Shown: one piece after another, positions 10,867 to 20,480 of the stretch
How positions within the stretch are numbered: position 1 is the first letter of the stretch
Layout: each line of letters begins with the position of its first letter
Source: Acarospora socialis
Lineage: Eukaryota; Ascomycota; Lecanoromycetes; Acarosporales; Acarosporaceae
Direction of reading: 5' to 3'
Length of the DNA: 64,000 nt
NCBI GenBank assembly: GCA_025617375.2
Contig: JAMYGW020000001.1
Span: 1,674,001 to 1,738,000 of the forward strand
Notes under the pieces: generated by a model
Databases searched by the model: none
Told to the model about the DNA's origin: nothing
What the model saw: the letters and a program-made list of their open reading frames with translations, nothing else
Program-made: the position numbers and the translations under genes

Positions 10867-12464
10867 ATGTCCAGAGTCCGAGTTCTTGAGCAAGGTGCGA
10901 GTGCGAGTGCTCATGTCTCGTTCGACTCTGAGATCGATTCATTAACCAAAAACTGCGCTGAGCAGGGCAGACCGGTATATGGCAAGAGTTTGAGGCAAGC
11001 TGGAGTGATATATTGCAGGTTCGTTGGCCGTTGTGCACTCATGAACAATCATTGACGAGTACTCGTTTCGGCAGAGACCGGAATTGCCGCCAGCTAGTTT
11101 CATGTGCGTCATGTCGATGTGTTTCATGTGTCAACTACAGTAAGGTAGCTCGACTTCCTTACCTTTTTGTTGGGCAGTTTCGAATCCTCGCGCCTTCTAG
11201 CCACTCTAGCAAATGTGCGCCAAGACATCTCCCGCCGGCTGCAGCTCCCCTGCTACCTGATCTCGGAGGTGTGTTCGCAATCGAACGGGTTCTTCTGGTG
11301 CGGCGACTTGATTGAAGATGGGACTCGTCATGGTCATAGTTGGTACAGATCTACAATTGAAAACTGGTTTATGCTAATATACCCATGAGATATCTATTTT
11401 CGGCTTCTGGTCAAGCATGCGAGCCAGAGTATCAAATCCAATGGTGGCTATGTCTGGTATGAGATGGGCTTCCTGACCCATTGGATCACTTCAAACCATC
11501 TGATTGTGGTTTGCTTCGATGTGCCCTCTATATTCCAGATTCGCCTTCTTTCGGCCTTGCAATCGTGTATCCGCTCAACTGAGCACACAAACCCGTACTT
11601 CTTCCAAACTCTTATTGTCGACGAGATAATATCTCTCTATGATAAATCGATTTGGGGTCTGCGAGACCATATCCGAGGATTGGAAAAGGTACGGATTCCC
11701 GTCAAATCCGGTCCATTGCCTGACCAGACTGAGTGGCAGGGTCGCCTCATGAACAGGGCTCCGGAACCAGACTATTTTGTGCTACATGAGATCGCGAGGC
11801 ATGCCATTCATGCAGTCGAAACCTTGAACGTGGCCGTGGACACCGTGACGGCCATGCATGACCAGTATCGGAAATTCCTCGAACGCCAAAATCAATTGGA
11901 TGGCATGGCAACTTCTTCTTCTTCGACGCAGACCCATATGCAGTTCCAAGTGCATTTGCTTCGAAACCTCTGGTGCCGGTCCCAGGCCAATGAAAAGAGG
12001 ATACATAACGAGATATCTTTTGTACGATTTAAATCTAAGGCTAAAGACATGCTTTCCAGCTGACAGACTGCAGGCATACAACATTGTCGCCCAGCGCGAC
12101 AGCCAAGTCTTGGTCCGAGTGGGTAAAGCGACACGTAGCGATAGTGCGGTCATGAGGATAGTCGCCATGGTGACTATGACATTTCTACCGGCTACCTTTC
12201 TTTCAGTAAGCCCTTTCGCGACGATCCCGTTCTTCTCAGCAACCCCTAATGCTAACGTCTGAGTACGTGTTAAAGGCACTCTTCAGTATGAGCTTCTTCA
12301 ATTTCAGACCGGAAACTGACACTTATCCTGAGACATGGTCAGTGTCCAGCAAGATCTGGATCTACTGGGCCTTTGTGGTCCCATTGACAGGCTTCACAGT
12401 CGGAACGTGGTTTACCTGGCACCGATTTGGCAGTTTTGTACCTAATCCATTCTCCCACACCTAG
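10867..12464 (+). CDS. CorA-like Mg2+ transporter protein (5' exons uncertain)
   Basis: The 3' half is clear: exons 11390-12021, 12074-12204 (end at 12205) and 12276-12464 join in frame across introns of 52 and 70 bp. It has the fungal CorA-like pattern: GGYVWYEMGFLTHW, a region with SIWGLRDHIRG and HEIARHAIHAVETLNVAVDT, the coiled helix ending RSQANEKRIHNEISF, then AYNIVAQRDSQ, a first TM (VMRIVAMVTMTFLPATFLSALFSMSFF) and a second TM (KIWIYWAFVVPLTGFTVGTW). Family members form pentameric cation channels, though fungal CorA-like proteins of this type are largely uncharacterised and the usual GMN motif is not visible. Upstream, a TGA at 11386 is best explained by an intron of about 11333-11389 with a good TGCTAATA branch point. 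The N-terminal start at 10867 (MSRVRVLEQGASA) is tentative, and the exons between it and 11332 are unresolved. Confidence 0.65.
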
Positions 12465-13105
12465 AGCTGGGGAGACATGAGGACATTGTTCAGGCTTCAC
12501 TTCACCATTCGAAGGCACTACAGCAGAACAGGGCGTAAACCGCAGCAAATTTCAAATAGTTACACCGATGACTTGATCTCGAAGAATCTGATCTATTCTA
12601 CCGAATAACTATAATCTAACTTAATCAGATGTATTAATACATTGCTCAAGGACTTTATTACATGCACTTGTGATTAGTACTAAAGTTATGTCTGCATATA
12701 TAGAGGTTATGCAGACATCTTTGTAGTTATGCATATCTATCAGGCTGATCTAAAAGTTTAGTCATCCTTCTCACTGTGGATGACTTAGTCAATCATGTGA
12801 TCTCTACATCAAGACCTTTATACCGCTAAGACATTTATTCTAGCGCTAAATGTATTAATACATCACCGCCGACACTTATACAGAATTTAATCATCCCTAC
12901 CTAGGTAGCTATGAGTAGTAGAAAGATGTCAAAATTGGTGGGTTAGGTAAGCAAAGAGTTATACTGGCAACGGCGGTAGCCTTTTATAAGGCAAGGCAAG
13001 GTACGGAGTTGGTAGTCAACAGCCACGGATACATACACGTCTGAGGAGTCTGGCGCCTGTTGGAAAAGAGACACCTTTCTTTGTATCTCTTTGGGCCTGC
13101 TTCGG
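12465..13105. other. AT-rich intergenic interval
   Basis: Noticeably AT-rich, with recurring short palindromes such as ATGTATTAATACAT near 12630 and 12850. No gene is seen. It may be a decayed repeat, but no terminal repeats are recognisable. Confidence 0.5.
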
Positions 13106-15766
13106 ATGGTCTACGTTCGCGATGACAAGTGAGTTCATGGATGCATTAACCTCACCAACTATGCTCTTAGCATTGACCCGTATCACACAGTTCGGACCTT
13201 CGATCAGTGGGCGAGCGAGCGCGCTCAGACGCTTCCTTTGCTCTTACTCAAGGGTGCAGTCATTGGCGTTGAAGCTTCTCATTTCCTCGACCGCTTCCTC
13301 TCACCTTCCCAAGAGCCTCTCCTCTCAGCAGTTGGCGGATGGCCGCTAGGCCTGAGAAACCTTATCGAAAGCGAGCTCGCCGCACTTCGAGAGGCCGACA
13401 TCACGCCTGTTTTTGTTTTCAATGGACTCAATACCGCGACGAAGCTCGATCCCTTCGCCGCCGCTGTCACGGCTATACGGAGAAACGTAGATGGTTTCGA
13501 AGTCTACCAGAAAAATCAGGCTCCTCAGGCGAGACGGCTCTTTGGCGCCTCTGGTATGTACTGTTGTCGGCCAGCCCATCTCATTGCCCTGCTGACGACA
13601 ACCTCAGGTGTGATTCGACCGGAGCACCTCTATAGATACTTCCAAATGATACTGAGGGACCTCAAGGTCGACTTCACAATTGCGCCATACAGCGCCTGCG
13701 CCCAGGTCCGTAACAGTTCCTTACTCGGGTTCAGCTGAGAAGCTCACCTCCTTAGCTTGCCTACTTGGAACACCATCCTAGCCAGTTCATCGACGCTATC
13801 TGGGGATCATCTGAAGTGCTTCTCTTTGACGTCGACAAACTCATCACTACAGTTGATTTCGCCAATCCAGAAAGTACTAGCCGGAAAACAGGAGAGATCC
13901 GCTTGGAGAATTCCAAGTTTGCGTGGGTTAGTCGGCGAAGCTGCGAAGAGGATCTCGGGAGGATTTCGAATGATATGTTCGTCGATGCTTGCCTGCTCTC
14001 TGGATCTTCGATGTTGCCGACATTTCCCCCCTTGGAAAATCCTCAGTATAACCGCAGATACACCATTCGCGAGACCGTCGATATGTTAGTCTCTCTGGGG
14101 AAGAACGTAACGGCTGTTTGCGCCCACTATCAAGATGACTCGCAGGTCCGGGAGATGGGATATCTAGACAAGTACCGGCGTACTCGAATGTCGATCAAAC
14201 ATCACGTAGTACTCACTGCTGATGGAAACATTGAGTTGCAGGACAAGGAGCACGCTCCTGGTGACGTCCATGAGTTCATAGGGCAGAGACTGCCCGAAGA
14301 ACTTTACTTTTATCTTTCTCGCGGTGTTATTGGACCCCGATCTCTGGAGTGGCTTACCTCAGGAGTGATAAATCTACTACCTCCACTGGATGGTGGAGAA
14401 TCTGAAGAATACCGAAAGCTTGTTCGCGATCAACTGTCCCCTTGGCGGACGCAATCTCTTGGGCTCCTTGCGCATTCCCTGCATCGATACTATCAGCGTA
14501 AGGATATCACGGTGCGTTGCTGGTTTGAGGATAATACCAAGTCAATAAGCCTCAAGGACGTCCAGTCACCCCAGGATTCCATTGCCACTTGGCATGTGGA
14601 CGACTTGACAATCAAAGATAAAGCCACGAAGCTCAAGGTCAGGCACGGGATATTTTCTGGTTCAGCTCGATCGTATGCTAACGTCGATCGCAGCTCACTC
14701 CAGGTTCGCTCGCGTATGCAGTGCAGAGTTTGAGTGATATGGCTTTCGCTGCCAAGACTATCACTGTAAAGTCCAAAGATGCACCACCGGTAAGCCCCGT
14801 CATGCTTTCATACGCCATATATTTTGACACTTTGTAGGTATTGAAAACAGAGAAGGAAATCATCTGTAGTGCTTTGTGGCGCTTTCTCCAGCTTCGAGGT
14901 TATGTGGATGAGAAACATACCTTAACGAATTGGGGCAAGGTCCTGCACAGCATTCTCTCTTCCCTTGACCCTGCGGACGGTCATGAAGAAGCGGCCATTC
15001 TCGCCGTCGAGCTTTTGCGGCTCGAACTCCTCAACGCTGACACCATATTTCCAAGCTATACCGGCGGACCATCTGGAGGGTCAGGTCAGTACATATGGTC
15101 GAGTCAGGACTGGCCACGTGCTTGGGTTTGGCTGACGCTTGCTCGCAGAAGAAGATAAACGTAACTCTCTTCTGATATCTCGTGTCGCATGTCTCGGGAA
15201 ACTTCGACACCAATCACAGGGCTATGCCGGTCCTCTGAGCAGACATTTGCTGGGATACAACTCGATCACGAATGTTGTTCGCGAGAGTCTTCGAGATCTC
15301 GCGGAAATCAGCTTGACAACGTTGCTACTGAATGGCAAAGTCGACCGTGATCGGGACGATTGGATGGATATTAGTCTCGGGTGAGTTTGCCAGTTGTATA
15401 GTTTAATTCACCATGCTAAACATCTAATAGACTGCCCTTTTTGGAGGAGAATAACTGTCTCCTGGGCCTCGCCGTCAAGACCTATTTCGACGAGCTTGCC
15501 ACCAAAGCCGATCCTACTTCTGCCCCGATCAAGGACGAGGCGAAAAGTAAGGGGAGCAATTGGATCGCTCATTGCATCGACTTCGCCGACAATATAGATA
15601 CTGCCTTCAAGCTCTGGGACGCTGTCAGTCATTGCTCTTTGCACTGCTTGCCAGCGTGTTGCTGATTTCGTCACAGGTCTTCGCCGGCGTCAAGGCTGCG
15701 GGCAAAGAAGTCAAGGACGGAGCTTCATGGGCTGAAGCAGACAGGTGGCTCGCCGGTCGGCGGTAA
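13106..15766 (+). CDS. MKT1: MKT1-type XPG/PIN-fold post-transcriptional regulator
   Basis: Nine exons: 13106-13128, 13171-13553, 13608-13705, 13756-14637, 14694-14789, 14838-15084, 15149-15380, 15431-15623 and 15677-15766, giving 747 residues. The N-terminal third is a FEN/XPG-like PIN fold (AVIGVEASHFLDRFL, ITPVFVFNGL, VDFTIAPYSACAQLAYLE, EVLLFDVDKLI, DACLLSG). The middle and C-terminal parts match the MKT1 N- and C-domains (RPEHLYRYFQ, GYLDKYRRTRMSIKHHV, LLGYNSITNVVRESLRDL). In yeast, Mkt1 works with Pbp1 and mRNA 3' ends in translational control; catalytic acidic residues are often degenerate in the family. Exon 1 is only 23 nt and was chosen because it gives an ATG, a GTGAGT donor and phase agreement; the exact start is the weakest point. 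Confidence 0.85.
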
Positions 15767-16577
15767 GGCTGCCAAACCTGAACCTTCGCTGAGCTCTCCC
15801 GCCGCTCGCGGCCGTACCAAGTCCCTGCAGCGGTGGCGCGCTTAATACTTCCTTCCCGTCAAGGGCTCGCTCAGGCACTTTACTGTAACAAGCCTCCCGA
15901 GAAGGGATATCGAGTTGATAATGCCCCTCAAAAACATGTCGAGCTATTGCTGGGCGTCGTCTGCTGGATCGTAGGTCGTGTAGTCCCTCGTCAGCACAGT
16001 GTTCTGGGAGAGAACTGCCTGGTCTACTCATATAGCTTGGGAACATCTCTTCCGAGAACCAGCTTCTAGTGGGGTCGAGGAGACTTTGAGGGCCGTTAGC
16101 CGATCGGTCTTCCGTGAGGCAATTCCTGGGATGACTTGTTGCACGGGTGAAGTTGTTCGGCCATTGCCCAAAATATGCTGCATGTTTCTCAAGACATTGC
16201 ATACAAACTCTTCTTCTGCCTCTAGCATATTCCAACCCTCGTCACTCGTACAGATGCATCTTACCTAAGTTACTGAAGCGATATTTGTTCAGCTTAGGGC
16301 ATGAGCGTGGAGCGATGCACCGAGGACCTTTGATACATATGACTAAGCCGGGTTTCCTGCAACGGATGCATATCGATTCGAGCGTCTACCCTATCAGTGA
16401 TCAGTGGAGCAGTTGTACCCCACCACCATTCAGTCGTCCCACCCACCACAGTTGATTTGTATGAAGTAACGGAGTGGTTTTGAGTGAATATACATGAGCG
16501 TCAGAATTGATCATATCTATCATTACCACGCTCATACTCAGATTCCCATAAAATCATACAGACTTTGACAAAGAGCC
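15767..16577. other. Intergenic, MKT1 to oxygenase
   Basis: No gene supported; short frames only. It should hold the MKT1 3' UTR and the oxygenase promoter. Confidence 0.5.
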
Positions 16578-18004
16578 ATGACGACCAGCAATGGACAGGG
16601 CCTACAGATCCCCGTCATTGACATCTCCCACGCCGACGAAGCCACCGGCAACGAGATGGTGAATGCGGCGGCCCGATACGGATTCCTCTATATCCGCGCG
16701 AACGGGACGGATATCTCACCTCAGTTTGCAGATCTAATGTTTGGACTGGTATATATAAAAAAAGCTAGTCGCACGGCCAGGACAAGTCAGACTGACCGTG
16801 CCAACAACAGGCGCGCGGATTCTTCGAGTCCCCGCTCGAAGAGAAGGCTACGATCGCTATTCCTGCGAATGTGCGTGGCTCGCTGTCGAGATCGTCTTGG
16901 AATGTCGCTAGAGTTGCAGTAGGAAAACAAGGGTTGGAGTTCGATGCACTCGGAGACGTTGGACCCGGAGCATCAAAGGGTATGTGCGGTTGAAGATCAC
17001 CTTACGCCGTCGTGTTCAGTGCCACACGCCGCGGCGAGTGAACTGACAGATATTTGACTAGAGAGGCGACTTTAAAGAGTGAGACACCGCTTCGAGGAAA
17101 CCGTACGGCGATGATAGCCGCTGACCGCGGAAAACAAGGGCATTGAACCTAGGCGAGTTTATCGACGGGAAGGCGCAGCAGAATCTTCCAAAGTCTTTGG
17201 CAGCTCACGAGGCGGAGATGAGTCGCTTCGCCAGTCTCTGTCACCGCCTCTGTATGAAGATACTCGAGCTCTTCGCACTAGGACTCAAGGTACGTTGTGA
17301 GTTGTTGGCAGGACAGCGATAGCCTGCCACTCACGATGATCTCTCTAGATAGATGCCAAGGACGGCGGTAAAGAGTGGTTCTCTTCCCGGCACGATCCCT
17401 CCAAGGGAGCGTCTGGCACAATCCTAAGATTCCTGCACGTAAGGGATAGAGGGATAACGATCCACCCCCACCCGCTGTCGCTTCCTTAGTGATCCGTATA
17501 TAGTACCCCTCCCTGCCCGAGGACAGCGATTATGATCCCGAGATTGACGTTCGCGCCGGTCCGCACTCCGATTACGGCACCATCACGCTCCTTTTCCAGC
17601 GCAGGTCGCAGCCCGGTCTCGAGATTCTCACGTCCGGCTCGACCTGGATACCCGTTCCCGTCACACCGCCAGGCACGGAGAGCGACCCGATGCCGCCCGT
17701 CTTGGTTAATGTTGCCGATCTCCTCTCTTACTGGACCAATGGTTTACTAAAGTCGGCGGTGCACCGGGTAATTGTCCCACGGGACGCCAGAGACGGACGC
17801 CAGGGTCGGTACAGCATCGCATACTTCCTGCATCCGGCGGACGGAACACAGTTAGTACCAATCCCGAGCGAACTGGTAAGGAGGAACGCTGTAGAAGATG
17901 GACTCAACGGGGCGAAAGTGGCGAGGGCGGTAACGGCGGGAGAGCACTTGCACGGTAGGTTGGCCGCTACGTATGGCTGGGACAAGCAAACCGGACACGC
18001 GTAG
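16578..18004 (+). CDS. 2-oxoglutarate/Fe(II)-dependent oxygenase (isopenicillin-N-synthase-like)
   Basis: Seven exons assemble into 348 residues: 16578-16748, 16811-16870, 16923-16979, 17062-17078, 17139-17289, 17349-17438 and 17504-18004. The N terminus has the DIOX_N pattern (IPVIDISHAD, ARGFFESPLEEKATIAIP, NKGWSSMHSETLDPEHQR, GDFKEALNLGEF). The iron site is present: His and Asp in AGPHSDYGTITLLFQ, the distal His in LKSAVHRVIVPRD, and the 2OG-binding Arg in RYSIAYFLHP. No signal peptide is seen, so it is likely cytosolic. Substrate is unknown; relatives act in secondary metabolism or on small metabolites, but the nearest biosynthetic gene here (the PKS) is 15 kb away beyond unrelated genes. 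Exon 4 is a 17-nt microexon, so automatic prediction may break this gene. Confidence 0.88.
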
Positions 18005-18614
18005 AAATTGGAGCCGGTCCATGAGTGTCGTCGCCCTGCTGGGCCCTGAGCGGGTTCGTGCAGTGCTTCGCTCTGTGCCGGTTTTGGTAGTTTAGTCTAT
18101 CAATTGGCTTGATGTACTGAAGCCTGAAAAGGACCATAAGTTCGTTGACTTCGATTGATGCGACGTCTCAACTAGAACGAGCGATTCTTTTAACTCGTCC
18201 GCATAAATATACATTTTCGTAACATGCTACCGCCGAGAGACCCTTCGTCGATGGACAAAACGCACGCTTGCCCCTGGCAGAAGCGGCAAATGAAGCTCAA
18301 GATGTGGACACTGACAGGATGCAATGAAATAGCTCGCTACACGGTCCCATGCAATAATAAAATACCGATGGCGTCACCAGTCGACATGCTTCGTAGCGTT
18401 GCAGAAAGACTGTCACTTGCATATCCGTTCCTCTGTGTGAGCGGAGGATAGTAGTAGACCAGAACGTTAAAGAAACTCGTGATGCCCGCAAATGCACAAG
18501 AAGAAATCCGGTCAGAACCCTTAAACACCTTCATTCGCCGATATTTGCCCGTCCAATGGCATTCATTAAGCATGGTACCGCGGAACAAGTGTTATTTGCG
18601 TTTTGTGCTCCACA
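18005..18614. other. Convergent intergenic region, oxygenase and samB 3' ends
   Basis: About 600 bp between two convergent genes; likely 3' UTRs. No independent feature seen. Confidence 0.5.
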
Positions 18615-20480
18615 TCAAGGCTGTGCGGCGACACACCAGTGACGATGGTACACCCAGGCACTCTTCTGGCACTCCTTACTACAGTATTTCGTCCGGCGGC
18701 ACCGGCGACACTTCGCAAACTGTCTGGTGTATTCTTCCCATTTGCCGCATTGGTAATACGCACACTGTCGTATCCCTCCTCTTGAATCATCCTTGCGGCA
18801 CAGGTTCCTCATGACCACCCCAGCCCAGTACTGCATGTCGTGAGAGTGATGGCGGACGGTGAACTTTTCCACGAGCGGGAAGATATTGAAATCGTCGGGA
18901 AGCAGATATTCCTCTTCTTCCTCCTCTTCAATATGCTCGGGAACATTGCACAGTCCGCTGGCACTGTCATCCAGCATTTGCAGGTCGTTACTGATCTTGA
19001 GTTTCGGTACCAGGTGTGATTGTTGGAAGTAAGTGCGTAGGTTGCAGTACTTGGAGACGTAAGCGAGGAGCTGAAGCGACATGAGAACGTCTTCGTCACG
19101 AGGCATTGCCGCGAGGACCGCGGCGGGTGCGGATCTGTCAAGGAAGTATCGAGGGTAGGGGGGCATTGACGGCGGAGATTGATTCACCACATTGGTGGTA
19201 GGTTGAACGGGAGAGAAATTCATGTTGGCATTGGTCGGGGTTGCGGCTGTGTTTATGATGCTGCCATCCATGGCGGAGCGGTGGGTGATGTCGAACGTGT
19301 CGGCTTCCTGTCCCTCAGACGCATTCGGCGAGGCTAACCCGAGGGGAGTAGTTACAGCATCCAGCATCGCGTCTCGGTCCTCCACCCCTTGAATATCCAC
19401 ACTATTCTGAATATCCACAATAGGTTCGACCGCATTAGTTGCGCCCGCCGATCCGTCCGAAGCCATGTCCTCCCCATTCGCGTCATCCGAATCGCCCGAC
19501 ATGGACTGTTGTTGACGGATTGACGGTCGCCGTCTACCTCGACCAGCGGAGAGGCTGAGCGGTCGAATCCGTGCCGGTGCACCAGGAGTGGTTGGTGACT
19601 CAGGCTGCGACGTGATCCCGGTCTGTAAGCCTGGAAGCATCGATGGAAGACGATCAATATCCCGCACCGGTCTCAGGCCAAAGCCGTCCGCCATATCCAT
19701 CGACGGCACCGCTGTCGCAAGTGGCTGCACCACGTGGTCACGGTGGCCGGACTGCGTGCCGTGGCCGTGATGTCTGCCATCATGGCTTCGGTGATGATGG
19801 TGATGGTGACGTGCGAATGTTGTACGTTCAGGGGGAGAAGTAACAGCGAATTGCGGCGTCGAGACAACGTCCATCGCCCCGTTCTCCGCAGCTCGTTGGG
19901 TCGGGGAGAAGGGCAGAGGGATCTCGATGGACGGAGGGGGAGCTTGACGGCGTGACGTTCTCTGCTCCGCGCTGTTGCCGCTGCGATCGAAGAATGAGGG
20001 TCGGCCGAGATGGTCCTGTGAACGAGTGGCCGGCTTACGAGGGAAGCCGAGCCTCAAAGCGTTGCGGCGGAGCTCCGCTTCGGCCTTGTCCTTGCATTTA
20101 TCGATGACTTTGATGTAATTATCGAGAATGGTGGCTATCACGGGTACCATGTCCGCTTCCACGACCCGTGTCCGCACGTTCTCGGAGCCACGAACGCCGA
20201 TGTTGACCACACATTGGAAGGCTAGGTTCCATTTCCACATTTCCATCATCTCCTTACTCCTGCCTTCCTTGAGGATGCATACCAGCCTCTCCACCCCGCC
20301 ATCGACGGTCAGGATGTCACGAATGCGAGCGGAGGAAGTAGTCAGGTAGGCCAGGTGGTTCAAGGAGTTGATGAGCGGTAGGGTCGATGTGCAGTCCAAG
20401 GCTCGACGATCATATAGAGCGGTCGTAATGCCGACGGAGGCTTTGTTGACATTCGGGATGCTGAAGTTGACTTCTCTCAT
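18615..20480 (-). CDS. samB: MYND-type zinc finger protein SamB (MUB1-like)
   Basis: An intronless gene of 621 residues, starting with the family's highly conserved MREVNFSIPNVNKASVGI. The N-terminal ~170 residues form an Armadillo-like region (LINSLNHLAYLTTSSARIR, LERL-type helices, VVEADMVPVIATILDNYIKV). A long disordered middle follows with a His-rich run (HHHHHHRSHDGRHHGHG) and Ser/Pro segments. The C terminus is a MYND finger with its Cys/His ladder (CAYYQCGKWEE, CRRCRRTKYCSKECQKSAW, HRHWC). In Aspergillus nidulans SamB affects conidiophore morphogenesis; the yeast homologue Mub1 is a partner of the ubiquitin ligase Ubr2 in Rpn4 turnover. It is divergent from the G-beta gene across a 3.1-kb gap. 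Confidence 0.93.
   Translation of the reverse strand: MREVNFSIPNVNKASVGITTALYDRRALDCTSTLPLINSLNHLAYLTTSSARIRDILTVDGGVERLVCILKEGRSKEMMEMWKWNLAFQCVVNIGVRGSENVRTRVVEADMVPVIATILDNYIKVIDKCKDKAEAELRRNALRLGFPRKPATRSQDHLGRPSFFDRSGNSAEQRTSRRQAPPPSIEIPLPFSPTQRAAENGAMDVVSTPQFAVTSPPERTTFARHHHHHHRSHDGRHHGHGTQSGHRDHVVQPLATAVPSMDMADGFGLRPVRDIDRLPSMLPGLQTGITSQPESPTTPGAPARIRPLSLSAGRGRRRPSIRQQQSMSGDSDDANGEDMASDGSAGATNAVEPIVDIQNSVDIQGVEDRDAMLDAVTTPLGLASPNASEGQEADTFDITHRSAMDGSIINTAATPTNANMNFSPVQPTTNVVNQSPPSMPPYPRYFLDRSAPAAVLAAMPRDEDVLMSLQLLAYVSKYCNLRTYFQQSHLVPKLKISNDLQMLDDSASGLCNVPEHIEEEEEEEYLLPDDFNIFPLVEKFTVRHHSHDMQYWAGVVMRNLCRKDDSRGGIRQCAYYQCGKWEEYTRQFAKCRRCRRTKYCSKECQKSAWVYHRHWCVAAQP

Noticed and set aside
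11180-11200. TTTCGAATCCTCG, resembling a tRNA T-arm
   Set aside because: No acceptor, D-arm or anticodon arm can be placed around it. A scan by eye for T-loop words found no tRNA in the window.
16578-18004. Oxygenase considered a pseudogene because no long open frame covers it
   Set aside because: Seven exons with good splice sites restore 348 residues and all metal ligands.
13106-18004. Extension of the PKS cluster to the oxygenase at 16.6 kb
   Set aside because: Regulator relic, membrane protein, CorA-like and MKT1 genes lie between, and MKT1 is a housekeeping-type gene; linkage is too weak.
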